From assembly GCA_035645275.1 (NCBI GenBank), contig DASQMX010000026.1:310001-374000 (forward strand): a stretch of DNA of 64,000 nucleotides, read 5' to 3'. Numbering within the stretch: position 1 is the first letter of the stretch; each line of letters opens with the position of its first letter. This stretch comes from Paranoxybacillus sp035645275 (GTDB taxonomy: Bacteria > Bacillota > Bacilli > Bacillales > Anoxybacillaceae). Below are positions 1-8,010 of this stretch, one piece after another. The notes below the pieces were generated by a model that was not told the DNA's origin, searched no databases, and saw nothing but the letters and a program-made list of their open reading frames with translations. Position numbers and translations under genes: made by a program.

Positions 1-2
1 CT

Positions 3-1751
3 GATGCCCAAGAATATGTTGAAGACTTATTAAACTCTGATAAATATTTCACAGACAAAAAAGATTTACAGGCAGGTATTGCTCTTCTTGATACAAAAAC
101 TGGAGAAATTCGCGCGCTCGGAGGCGGACGCAATCAAGATGGAGTCACGTTCGGATTTAACTTCGCAACAGAAAAAGTCGGCCAGCCTGGTTCAACCATT
201 AAACCGATTCTCGATTACGGACCAGCGATTGAATATTTAAAATGGTCGACATATCATCAGCTTGTCGATGAGCCGTATTCATATTCCGACGGAACGCCAA
301 TTAAAAACTGGGATGGTTCATACCAGGGACAAATGTCAATGAGAGTTGCCCTAGCTAAGTCACGTAACATCCCGGCGTTAAAAGCGTTACAGAAAGTCGG
401 CTTAGAACGGGCGAAAAAGTTTGCTAATAAACTAGGCATGGGCCTCGATGAAATATATGAATCCTATGCGGTTGGTGGTTTAAGAGATGGAGTTTCTCCA
501 TTGCAAATGGCAGGTGCTTATAGCGCGTTTGGAAACAATGGCGTCTACATTAAACCGCATGCCGTTAAAAAAATCGTCTTCCCGGACGATACAGAAATCG
601 ATTTGACTCCAGAGCCAAAAGCAGCGATGAAAGATTACACAGCCTACATGATTACTGATATGTTAAAATCAGTCGTCAAACCTGGTGGAACAGGTACGTT
701 GGCGAATGTTCCTCATTTACATGTTGCTGGTAAAACCGGAACAACGAACTATGATAAAGAAACGAGACAAAAGTTCGGTTTACCGGAAGGAGCCGTGCCA
801 GACAGCTGGTTCGTCGGCTACACACCGAATTATACAGCTGCGGTATGGACCGGATTCAGCAAGCGGAGCGATACAGCGTATTTATCGAAGGAAGAACAGA
901 AAATTCCGCGCTTGCTGTTTAAATCCGTCATCAGACATGTTGACGACGGCGAAGGCGGAGACTTTGAAATGCCGAAAAGCGTTGTGAAACTGCCGATTAA
1001 AAAAGGAACGAATCCGCCGATGATTGCCGGAAAATATACACCGGAAACGGAAATCACTTATGAACTCTTTGTGAAAGGCGCAGAACCTACGGAAGTGGCA
1101 GAAGACAAACCAGAATCATTAAGCCCTGTAAGCAATTTACAAGCTGTGTATAATGAAGCAGAAAATGCCATTTCTGTATCATGGAACTATGATGAAGAAA
1201 CATTAGAAAATGTCACATTCGAAGTGCGCGTTACAAGCGATAAAGGAACATCACAAGTGCTTACCGCTTCCGGCTTGGGATTAAAGCTAACCGGACCAAC
1301 TCCAGGCGCTGTTTACACAATTGAAGTATCTGCTGTTGATACAGAACAACAAAACCGAAGTGAGCCTGTATCAACAACAGTTGCTATTCCTGGAGATAAC
1401 ATTGATGACCAAAATGACAACTCTGAGGGGCAACCGCCGACTAACGATGATTCAAATGATGATATAAATAACGATGCAAACGATGATTCAAGCGATGACC
1501 CAAGTGATGATTCAAATAATGACTCAAACGATGATACAAATGATGATTCAAACGGCGGTCCAAATAATAACTTTAATGAAGGCAGTAATAACGGAAACAA
1601 TGGAAATATAAACAACCCTGGACAAAATAATGGCCAAACAACTCCTCCAGGAACAAATCCATCGACTCAACAAAGAAGTGTAAATAGTAACGGAACTATC
1701 AATGGAGTCGTAGGAGGAAACAATGGAAGCCCTCCTAACAACACAAATTAA
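3..1751 (+). CDS. ponA: Class A penicillin-binding protein 1 (PonA), 3' part
   Basis: This is the C-terminal part of a bifunctional peptidoglycan synthase; the gene starts left of the window, so the glycosyltransferase domain is missing. The visible 582 residues carry the transpeptidase signatures: the active-site serine in STIK (visible residues 64-67), SRN (120-122) and KTGTT (from 244). A fibronectin type III-like domain follows (about bases 1110-1390). The last ~120 residues are a low-complexity tail rich in Asn, Asp, Ser and Gly. The enzyme cross-links wall peptides outside the membrane. Its position beside ypoC-nth-dnaD matches the B. subtilis ponA locus. It ends at a shared bidirectional terminator. 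Confidence 0.95.
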   Translation, partial: DAQEYVEDLLNSDKYFTDKKDLQAGIALLDTKTGEIRALGGGRNQDGVTFGFNFATEKVGQPGSTIKPILDYGPAIEYLKWSTYHQLVDEPYSYSDGTPIKNWDGSYQGQMSMRVALAKSRNIPALKALQKVGLERAKKFANKLGMGLDEIYESYAVGGLRDGVSPLQMAGAYSAFGNNGVYIKPHAVKKIVFPDDTEIDLTPEPKAAMKDYTAYMITDMLKSVVKPGGTGTLANVPHLHVAGKTGTTNYDKETRQKFGLPEGAVPDSWFVGYTPNYTAAVWTGFSKRSDTAYLSKEEQKIPRLLFKSVIRHVDDGEGGDFEMPKSVVKLPIKKGTNPPMIAGKYTPETEITYELFVKGAEPTEVAEDKPESLSPVSNLQAVYNEAENAISVSWNYDEETLENVTFEVRVTSDKGTSQVLTASGLGLKLTGPTPGAVYTIEVSAVDTEQQNRSEPVSTTVAIPGDNIDDQNDNSEGQPPTNDDSNDDINNDANDDSSDDPSDDSNNDSNDDTNDDSNGGPNNNFNEGSNNGNNGNINNPGQNNGQTTPPGTNPSTQQRSVNSNGTINGVVGGNNGSPPNNTN

Positions 1752-1752
1752 T

Positions 1753-1792
1753 AAAAAAGGGATATCTCATCAACGATGAGATATCCCTTTTT
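1753..1792. terminator. Bidirectional intrinsic terminator between ponA and ypoC
   Basis: A perfect inverted repeat (AAAAAAGGGATATCTCATC, 3-nt loop, then its complement) has an A run on the left and a T run on the right, so it can terminate transcripts from both sides. ponA and ypoC converge here, and the last codons of ypoC lie inside the palindrome. Confidence 0.9.
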
Positions 1793-2300
1793 TATTCATC
1801 GCTAACGTTTTATAATATAGTTTTAGCAATTCATCAAAAAGTTCACCTAACTGAACAAACGAATGATATAAGTCGCATTTAGCAAAAATAAACTGCAGAC
1901 GCTCTTTACAATTAATCGGTTTGATGGATAAAGCATCAATTTCCTCTTTCCAGTTTTCGATTCCCTTGACGCGTGTGCCGTTTAACCAATATAAACAGAC
2001 AAGGAAATACGATAAAGCACGAATCATCGGCTCTTTTGCAGCTTTTCGATTGCGATTTTGAAAAAGGATGTCAAGTTGTTCTCTTTCCTCTTTCCAAAGC
2101 TCGACGACCTCTGGGATCGATTGCTCAATATTTTTCCACGGCTCTATATCAGCTGTTTCTCTACAGGCAAGAATATCGTAATAAAAATAAAATTGTTTCA
2201 TCATCAGCGGAAACGGGACGGCCGATTTTGCTTCAATCGTTTCTCCTTTTCGGTAAAATAACGGATGAAGAAACTCACTCGGTACGTGCAAACTGTCCAC
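1770..2300 (-). CDS. ypoC: YpoC family protein, unknown function
   Basis: A 176-residue soluble, mainly helical protein recognised as YpoC by sequence character and by position directly after nth. I see no catalytic motif; it is rich in charged and aromatic residues and has no signal peptide. The GTG start lies inside the 3' end of nth (26-bp overlap), preceded by an AAGGCGAG-like ribosome-binding site, so translation is probably coupled to nth. The stop codon is within the bidirectional terminator shared with ponA. Confidence 0.8.
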   Translation of the reverse strand: MDSLHVPSEFLHPLFYRKGETIEAKSAVPFPLMMKQFYFYYDILACRETADIEPWKNIEQSIPEVVELWKEEREQLDILFQNRNRKAAKEPMIRALSYFLVCLYWLNGTRVKGIENWKEEIDALSIKPINCKERLQFIFAKCDLYHSFVQLGELFDELLKLYYKTLAMNKKGISHR

Positions 2301-2946
2301 CTCTCGCCTTCATTCGCTTTTTCCCCTCCCTGCATAATTCAAGCAACGGGCATACGTGACATTGCGGCGATTGGGCCTTACAATGATAGCGGCCAAAAAA
2401 TATCATACGGTGATGCGTAATGGACCATTCTTCTTTTGGAACTTTACGCATGAGCGTTTCTTCCACTTCCAATACAGAATCTTTCCAACGGCAAAACCCC
2501 AGCCGTTTGCTGACCCGCTCTACATGAGTGTCGACCGCAATGGCCGGCACGCCAAAAGCAACGGAAACAACAACATTGGCTGTTTTTCGGCCCACTCCAG
2601 GCAGCTTCATTAGCTCGTCACGATCTTTAGGCACTTCGCCGTTATATTTCTCGAGTAACATCTGACAAAGTTTTTGAATATTTTTCGCCTTGTTTCGGTA
2701 TAGCCCAATGGAACGAATATCCTGCTGAAGTTCCTCTAAAGGAACGGCTAAATAATCCTCTGGTTTTTTATATTTCTGAAATAATTGTTTTGTGACTTTA
2801 TTTACTAATGCATCCGTGCATTGCGCTGATAATACAACAGCAATAAGAAGTTCAAACGGGTTACTGTGTACAAGCTCACAATGTGCATTCGGAAACATTT
2901 CTGCCATTTTATCTAGGCAATAACGAATTTGCTGTTTATTAAGCAA
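2275..2946 (-). CDS. nth: Endonuclease III
   Basis: DNA glycosylase/AP lyase that removes oxidised pyrimidines in base-excision repair. The 223-residue protein has the helix-hairpin-helix LPGVGRKTA, followed by VDTHVERV carrying the catalytic Asp, and a C-terminal 4Fe-4S ligand pattern C-x6-C-x2-C-x5-C. I chose the TTG start at 2946, 8 nt after a GGGGG ribosome-binding site, because it begins MLNKQQIR like B. subtilis Nth; an in-frame TTG at 2979 is possible but has no clear site. Second gene of the dnaD-nth-ypoC unit. Confidence 0.93.
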   Translation of the reverse strand: MLNKQQIRYCLDKMAEMFPNAHCELVHSNPFELLIAVVLSAQCTDALVNKVTKQLFQKYKKPEDYLAVPLEELQQDIRSIGLYRNKAKNIQKLCQMLLEKYNGEVPKDRDELMKLPGVGRKTANVVVSVAFGVPAIAVDTHVERVSKRLGFCRWKDSVLEVEETLMRKVPKEEWSITHHRMIFFGRYHCKAQSPQCHVCPLLELCREGKKRMKARGGQFARTE

Positions 2947-3160
2947 AACACAATCCCCCTTCCCAGATGTGTTGATCAACCAATAAAATCTAGATAAAAC
3001 AGGTTTATTTGAGTAGCTTTTCTGCCGAAGTCAGCTAAGCGTGAATCACCGAGAAAATAGTTATAAATAACGGATAATTGACACTCATGTCCCTCTTCCT
3101 GCTTTCGTACAGTGCTAAAGCCTAATTGCACAGAAAAAACGAGAGACGTTTTTCTCTCGC

Positions 3161-3868
3161 TCAAGACTGCTCCAACCAATTATAAAACGGAACTGTGCCT
3201 TTATATTCTCCTGGCGTTTGCGCTGATTTTGCCGATTGTTGATGCCTGCGGAATTTCTTTCCATAGCTTTGTGCCTGCTCAATCGTACGAATACCGTTCT
3301 TTTTCCATTCAAACAAAATGCGGTCAATATAACGAAAATTCAATTTCCCTGATAATACAGCTTCCCGAAGAGCTGCTTTAATAATGACAGGGTCGTGCCC
3401 ATCTTGGTCCATCCACATTGCTAACGTTTCACACTCAAACGGAGAAAGCGGTCGCCCAAACTCTTGTTCAAACATCGTATATAAACTTTTTTCCTCTTCT
3501 TCATAGCGCTCTTTTTCCCCATAAAATGCCTCGGATAAAAGATGATGAACGAGCTTCTCCCACAGAGGCTTCAACGAATACTTTTCAATGCGGATAGCAC
3601 GCTCATCAACATGCTCTTCAATGGCAAGTAATCCCTTTTGAATCAGCCGTCTTACTCCGTCCATACATTCAGCTGGGCTAAGCGTCATTTTCTCAGCAAT
3701 TTGTGCTGGAGTCGGAAACAACACTCCGCTTTCAATGTACGAATGAATGTGCAGCAGTAACATGAACTCTGTTTCTGTCAGTCCTATTTTTTTGTAATGG
3801 TTCAACAGCAATTTCGGAATTGCAATACTTCCTTCAGCTAACCATTCCGCCATTTTTTCTTTGTTCAT
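3161..3868 (-). CDS. dnaD: DNA replication initiation protein DnaD
   Basis: Primosomal protein that acts with DnaB and DnaI to load the replicative helicase at oriC and at restart sites. The 235 residues show an N-terminal winged-helix region (about 1-125) and a C-terminal DnaD domain with the signature around FGRPLSPFECE and LREAVLSGKLNFRYIDRIL. The ATG at 3868, 7 nt after GAGGTG, gives a length close to the B. subtilis protein. It sits between asnS and nth, the conserved arrangement. Confidence 0.93.
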   Translation of the reverse strand: MNKEKMAEWLAEGSIAIPKLLLNHYKKIGLTETEFMLLLHIHSYIESGVLFPTPAQIAEKMTLSPAECMDGVRRLIQKGLLAIEEHVDERAIRIEKYSLKPLWEKLVHHLLSEAFYGEKERYEEEEKSLYTMFEQEFGRPLSPFECETLAMWMDQDGHDPVIIKAALREAVLSGKLNFRYIDRILFEWKKNGIRTIEQAQSYGKKFRRHQQSAKSAQTPGEYKGTVPFYNWLEQS

Positions 3869-3971
3869 CGGAACACACCTCAACTATAAGTATAGCATGA
3901 ACATTTAACAACCGAATGTTACATGCTATTTTATTTTTCCGAAAAAATCACAACGCTTAATAGACAAGAAA

Positions 3972-4087
3972 GAGGCTGTCTCATCAAGGGCTGACTCCCT
4001 CGAACTATTACAATATTTAGGGCGTTTTCTCCATTGCCCATATATATTGTAGTTGAGGGGCCTAGCGATTTTGTTTGAGACAGCCTC
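3972..4087. repeat. Palindromic intergenic element, copy 1 (asnS-dnaD gap)
   Basis: A 116-bp inverted repeat with perfect 12-bp ends (GAGGCTGTCTCA / TGAGACAGCCTC) and an AT-rich inner pair around ACAATAT / ATATTGT. It belongs to the nine-copy family described in the findings. It fills most of the asnS-dnaD gap and may also act as a terminator for asnS. Confidence 0.85.
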
Positions 4088-4099
4088 ACGTTTGTGCAA

Positions 4100-5392
4100 T
4101 TACGGATACAGACGGTTTAATAAACGTGGGAACGGAATTGTTTCACGAACGTGTTCTACGCCTGTAATCCAAGCAACCGTGCGTTCAAGTCCTAAACCGA
4201 ATCCAGAGTGAGGAACGGAGCCGTACTGGCGCAATTCTAAATACCATTTGTATGCTTCCATTGGCAGGTTATGCTCTTCAAGGCGCTGTTTTAACAATTC
4301 ATAGTCATGGATACGCTCTGAGCCGCCGATAATTTCTCCGTATCCTTCCGGCGCAATTAAATCAGCGCATAACACGACGTCAGGACGGTTTGGATCCGGC
4401 TGCATATAGAACGGTTTTAATGTTGTTGGATAGTGCGTAATAAATACTGGTTTGTCAAAACTTTCGGCAATCGCCGTTTCGTGTGGAGCTCCAAAATCAT
4501 CTCCCCACTTGATGTCGTCAAATCCTTTTTCATGAAGCAGTTGAATCGCTTCATCATACGTAATGCGTGGGAATGGCGGTTTGACAAGCTCAAGCTTAGA
4601 TGTGTCACGTCCAAGCGTTTTTAATTCAAGCTGACAATTTTTCAAAACAGATTGAACAATATGTGACACATATTCTTCCTGTACTTTTAAATTGTCTTCA
4701 AATTCATAAAACGCCATTTCTGGTTCAATCATCCAAAACTCAATTAAATGACGGCGCGTTTTCGATTTTTCCGCGCGGAATGTCGGTCCAAACGAGAACA
4801 CTTTACCAAGTGCCATCGCTGCTGCTTCCATATAAAGCTGACCGCTTTGAGAAAGATACGCATCTTCATCAAAGTATTTCGTATGGAATAATTCCGTTGT
4901 TCCTTCTGGAGCACTTCCTGTTAAAATTGGTGGATCTACTTTTACGAAACCGTTATTGTTAAAAAATTCATACGTCGCGCGAATCACTTCATTGCGAATT
5001 TTCATAATCGCATGCTGGCGCTTCGAGCGAAGCCATAAATGACGGTTGTCCATTAAAAATTCAACGCCATGTTCTTTTGGTGTAATCGGATAGTCCACCG
5101 CTTCATGAATGATTTGTAAATTCGTTACTGATAATTCATAACCAAATGGAGAACGTTCATCAACGCGAACCGTACCTGTTACATATAAAGATGTTTCTTG
5201 AGTAATCGACTTAGCCATTTTAAATACTTCTTCGCTCACTTGCGATTTCTCAACAACACCTTGAATAAACCCTGTTCCGTCACGCAATTGCAAGAATGCA
5301 ATCTTACCGCTTGAACGTTTGTTCGCAAGCCATGCACCAATCGTTACTTCTTGTCCTACATATTTACTTACTTCAGCAATTGTTGTTTTCAC
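4100..5392 (-). CDS. asnS: Asparaginyl-tRNA synthetase
   Basis: Class II aminoacyl-tRNA synthetase that charges tRNA-Asn with asparagine. The 430 residues contain an N-terminal OB-fold anticodon-binding domain (about 10-110: VTIGAWLANKRSS) and the catalytic core with motif 2 (FRAEKSKTRRHLIEFWMIE) and the C-terminal motif 3 (GFGLGLERTVAWITG). The GTG start at 5392, 8 nt from GGAGGG, gives the same length as B. subtilis AsnS. In B. subtilis it follows aspB closely; here a hairpin-repeat array separates them and asnS has its own promoter. No T-box leader is present. Confidence 0.96.
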   Translation of the reverse strand: MKTTIAEVSKYVGQEVTIGAWLANKRSSGKIAFLQLRDGTGFIQGVVEKSQVSEEVFKMAKSITQETSLYVTGTVRVDERSPFGYELSVTNLQIIHEAVDYPITPKEHGVEFLMDNRHLWLRSKRQHAIMKIRNEVIRATYEFFNNNGFVKVDPPILTGSAPEGTTELFHTKYFDEDAYLSQSGQLYMEAAAMALGKVFSFGPTFRAEKSKTRRHLIEFWMIEPEMAFYEFEDNLKVQEEYVSHIVQSVLKNCQLELKTLGRDTSKLELVKPPFPRITYDEAIQLLHEKGFDDIKWGDDFGAPHETAIAESFDKPVFITHYPTTLKPFYMQPDPNRPDVVLCADLIAPEGYGEIIGGSERIHDYELLKQRLEEHNLPMEAYKWYLELRQYGSVPHSGFGLGLERTVAWITGVEHVRETIPFPRLLNRLYP

Positions 5393-5444
5393 GTACAAGT
5401 CCCTCCAACAAATCTTCGAAAACTATGCTATGTACATAGTTTAT

Positions 5445-5473
5445 ATTATACCTTTCGACAAAAAATCAAGCAA
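5445..5473 (-). promoter_or_regulatory. Predicted sigma-A promoter of asnS
   Basis: A -35 TTGCTT (5468-5473) and a perfect -10 TATAAT (5445-5450) are separated by 17 nt on the minus strand. The short leader then has the inverted repeat AACTATG...CATAGTT before the GGAGGG site. The -35 box stops 4 bp short of the first unit of the hairpin-repeat array. Confidence 0.75.
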
Positions 5474-5477
5474 GAAC

Positions 5478-5770
5478 GAAAAGCGGAGGCGACCCGCTCA
5501 GCCGCGACAGGCAAATGTTCTTCCGAGGCAAGAAGTCGCTTGTCGACTTCGCACCGGAAGGTTATTTGACCCGAGCGGCTGGTCGCCGGAGCTAGACAAT
5601 CCGAAAAGCGGAGGCGAGCGCCTAACCGCGACCAGCATTTCAAAGCCGCCGAGGAGGCTGTTGCCGCCGCAGTGCGGATTTGAAATGTCTCGAGCGGTTG
5701 CGAGCCGAAGCTAGACATCAAGAAAAGCGGAGGCGCCGCGTTCAGCTCTCGAAGCCAAATGTTCTTCATT
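5478..5770 (+). repeat. Tandem array A of covarying hairpin repeats (two full units and one partial)
   Basis: Units at 5478-5602, 5603-5721 and a truncated 5722-5770. Each starts GAAAAGCGGAGGCG and full units end GAAGCTAGACA or GGAGCTAGACA. Within unit 1, GGCGACC pairs with GGTCGCC, AGCCGC with GCGGCT, CAAAT with ATTTG, and GAAGTCG with CGACTTC around CTTGT. Unit 2 keeps the outer architecture but has a different, also self-complementary, inner stem (CATTTCAAA / TTTGAAATG). Homologous to array B at 53120. The 5393-5829 gap otherwise holds only the asnS promoter and a terminator-like hairpin. Confidence 0.85.
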
Positions 5771-5784
5771 CACTGCCACGAAAA

Positions 5785-5821
5785 GAGAGCGGCTTTGTCT
5801 GATGACGAAGCCGCTTTTTTC
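5785..5821. terminator. Terminator-like hairpin downstream of aspB
   Basis: AGCGGCTT...GAAGCCGCT followed by TTTTTT on the plus strand; on the minus strand, the direction of aspB, the stem is followed by CTCTCTTTT. It lies just past the aspB stop codon and is the likely aspB terminator. Confidence 0.65.
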
Positions 5822-5829
5822 TACTTTTC

Positions 5830-7017
5830 TTAACGGTTCATTTTCTGCTCCATAAACTGCTTAATCCGCTCTACTGCTTTTTCTAACAATTCAAGCGAAG
5901 TCGCGTAAGATAAGCGGACATTATCAGGCGCTCCAAATCCCGAACCAGGAACAAGTGCGACTTTCGCTTCTTCCAAAAGCGCTTCAACAAGTTCATCAAC
6001 CGTATTATAGCCTGCCATTGTTGCTGCTTTGCGGGCATTTGGGAACAAGTAAAACGCTCCTTGTGGTTTGACACAGGTAAAGCCAGGGATTTGAATTAAT
6101 TTTTCATAAATAATATTGAGGCGCTCTTCAAACGCTTTGCGCATTTCTTCAACTGGCTCTTGCGGTCCGCTGTAAGCAGCAATCGCAGCGTACTGGGCGA
6201 TTGATGTCGGGTTGGATGTGCTGTGGCTTGCAAGGTCTGTCATTGCACGAATAATTTCCTTGTTGCCAGCCGCATAACCGATTCGCCACCCCGTCATTGA
6301 ATGGGATTTGGAAACGCCGTTAATAATGATCGTCTGCGCTTTTAATTCAGGTGAAATTTGTGCGATGGAAACGTGTTTATGCTCGCCATACACTAATTTT
6401 TCATAAATTTCATCTGACACGATTAAAATATTATGCTTTAAGCAAATTTCGCCTAAAGCCGCTAATTCTTCTTTCGTATAAATCATTCCAGTCGGATTGC
6501 TTGGCGAGTTAATAATAACCGCTTTCGTGCGCTCTGTGATCACAGATTGCAGTTGTTCTGGGGTGATTTTAAAGTGATTTTCTTCTAATCCTTCCACATA
6601 AACAGGCTCGCCACCGGCAAGTTTGACTTGTTCAGGATAACTTACCCAATAAGGTGTTGGAATAATTACTTCATCGCCTTCATCAAGAATGACTTGGAAT
6701 AACGTATACAAAGCATGTTTTGCGCCAACGCAAACAATAATTTCTGAAGGCTCATAACTTAAGTTTTGGTCTTCCTTAAACTTTTTAATAATCTCCGCTT
6801 TTAAGCCAGCCAAGCCCCCGGATGGTGTATATTTCGTATGTCCTTCGTTCATCGCTTTGACAGCAGCGTCAATAATGTGCTGCGGTGTATTGAAATCAGG
6901 TTCACCCGCTCCTAAACCGATGACGTCATGTCCTGCTGCTTTTAATTCCTTTGCTTTGGCCGTAATCGCCAGTGTCGTTGATGGTGTGAGTGACGAAACA
7001 CGTTTCGCTAATTTCAT
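5830..7017 (-). CDS. aspB: Pyridoxal-phosphate aspartate aminotransferase
   Basis: Fold type I aminotransferase of class I gamma that interconverts aspartate plus 2-oxoglutarate with oxaloacetate plus glutamate. The 395 residues show SNPTGMIY (substrate pocket), SDEIYEKLVYG with the cofactor-binding Asp, the lysine of SKSHSMTGWRIGYAAG that forms the Schiff base, and the C-terminal VRLSYATS arginine. It follows ypmB by about 20 bp, and ypmA-ypmB-aspB reads as one operon, as in B. subtilis. Confidence 0.93.
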   Translation of the reverse strand: MKLAKRVSSLTPSTTLAITAKAKELKAAGHDVIGLGAGEPDFNTPQHIIDAAVKAMNEGHTKYTPSGGLAGLKAEIIKKFKEDQNLSYEPSEIIVCVGAKHALYTLFQVILDEGDEVIIPTPYWVSYPEQVKLAGGEPVYVEGLEENHFKITPEQLQSVITERTKAVIINSPSNPTGMIYTKEELAALGEICLKHNILIVSDEIYEKLVYGEHKHVSIAQISPELKAQTIIINGVSKSHSMTGWRIGYAAGNKEIIRAMTDLASHSTSNPTSIAQYAAIAAYSGPQEPVEEMRKAFEERLNIIYEKLIQIPGFTCVKPQGAFYLFPNARKAATMAGYNTVDELVEALLEEAKVALVPGSGFGAPDNVRLSYATSLELLEKAVERIKQFMEQKMNR

Positions 7018-7037
7018 AATCCTTTCCCCCTGAAATG

Positions 7038-7514
7038 TTATTGTTGGAAGCTATATCTTTTCAAAAAAGTACCATCTTCAAAGCTTAAATAATAAAACGA
7101 ATAACGATGATCCTCATCGATATATGTCAGCTCCCAAAGCGGTACTCCTTTTTCCATTCCAAGTTTTGCGGAAATAATTTCTTTCGGATTTCGTTCCGCT
7201 TTTAACTTCGCAATCGCCTCTTGTTTCGATACTCCGCTTTTTATTTTTTTGACGATTACGTCGTCCGTTTTTTCTGGCACCCAAGCAGCAACTTTTTCTT
7301 TTTTACTGTTCGTTCCAACGATGACAACGTATGCTTGCTCACCATAATATGTGTAAATTTCTTCAATATCGGTAAAATGCACTTCACTCGCGGCACGCTT
7401 CATTGCTCTTGATTCAGCAAGCCGCTTCGGTTCAAGTGCTGCATGATATACATTTACTGCTTGCCAAATCATTATACATATAATACCAAAAAGAATGATG
7501 CCCCACTTTTTCAT
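7038..7514 (-). CDS. ypmB: YpmB/TseB, membrane-anchored PepSY-like protein
   Basis: A 158-residue protein with an N-terminal membrane anchor (about 4-22) and an extracytoplasmic region made of PepSY/DUF5590-like repeats. The B. subtilis orthologue YpmB was renamed TseB and is linked to the elongation-specific PBP2A in wall synthesis; that role is transferred here by family and position, not seen in the sequence. It lies between ypmA and aspB with 11- and 20-bp gaps. Confidence 0.85.
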   Translation of the reverse strand: MKKWGIILFGIICIMIWQAVNVYHAALEPKRLAESRAMKRAASEVHFTDIEEIYTYYGEQAYVVIVGTNSKKEKVAAWVPEKTDDVIVKKIKSGVSKQEAIAKLKAERNPKEIISAKLGMEKGVPLWELTYIDEDHRYSFYYLSFEDGTFLKRYSFQQ

Positions 7515-7525
7515 AACACCACATC

Positions 7526-7696
7526 TTATGTACGGTAAATTGTAAATATTGCTTTTTCTTTGTCTTCTTGATCCAATGCCAACCCAAACATTAAATCGTC
7601 TTTTTTTAATGTGCGGTTTAAACAGTCGACAATTTTATATAAATCTGGTGAGTGCTGAATCTTGACGGTTGCTAACACTTCGATTTTGCTTTCCAT
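7526..7696 (-). CDS. ypmA: YpmA, small DUF4264 protein
   Basis: A 56-residue soluble protein starting MESKIEVLATVKI, preceded by AAGGGGAG 5 nt before the ATG at 7696; the longer reading frame upstream lacks a site. Function is unknown. First gene of the ypmA-ypmB-aspB unit, preserved in many Bacillaceae. Confidence 0.82.
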   Translation of the reverse strand: MESKIEVLATVKIQHSPDLYKIVDCLNRTLKKDDLMFGLALDQEDKEKAIFTIYRT

Positions 7697-7765
7697 AACG
7701 CTCCCCTTCCACATCACACAAATTTTGTTACTTATACAGAAATGACACAAGGTCTACACTATAAA

Positions 7766-7872
7766 TGGGGCTATCTGATAAGTGACTTGATCTTACACAT
7801 CGTACACCATATATCACCCACTTATGAAAAATGGTGTACGATATATGGTAGTTAAGGGATCTGCCAGCCCCA
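7766..7872. repeat. Palindromic intergenic element, copy 2
   Basis: Outer arms TGGGGCT / AGCCCCA and a strong inner stem ATCGTACACCAT / ATGGTGTACGAT around an AT-rich loop. The inner arms differ from the other copies but are self-complementary. It lies between dinG and ypmA together with copy 3; the rest of the 7697-8010 gap shows nothing recognisable. Confidence 0.75.
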
Positions 7873-7954
7873 TCTTTCCATTATATTATAACAGGTCTGT
7901 TGCTTATTTGAAAAATGTAATTGATAAAAATTCTCCCGCCTACACCTGTAAAGG

Positions 7955-8000
7955 AAGGCTGTCTCAAAAAGGGCAAGTGAGTTCCTCATGAGACAGCCTT
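7955..8000. repeat. Short palindromic element, copy 3, at the dinG 3' end
   Basis: The outer 12-bp arms AAGGCTGTCTCA / TGAGACAGCCTT are intact but the interior is reduced to 22 bp, so it resembles an internally deleted copy of the family. On the plus strand a T run follows; on the minus strand it sits just past the dinG stop and may serve as its terminator. Confidence 0.75.
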
Positions 8001-8010
8001 TTTTACCATT

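Noticed and set aside
5393..5477. T-box riboswitch before asnS
   Set aside because: Only about 85 nt separate promoter and start; there is no T-box motif and no terminator.
5319..5714. Plus- and minus-strand open frames across array A
   Set aside because: They run through hairpin units, change character at each unit and lack ribosome-binding sites; GC-rich repeats simply lack stop codons.
5478..5770. Tandem repeats read as a CRISPR array
   Set aside because: Units are ~120 bp with internal hairpins and no short identical repeats alternating with unique spacers; no cas genes are nearby.
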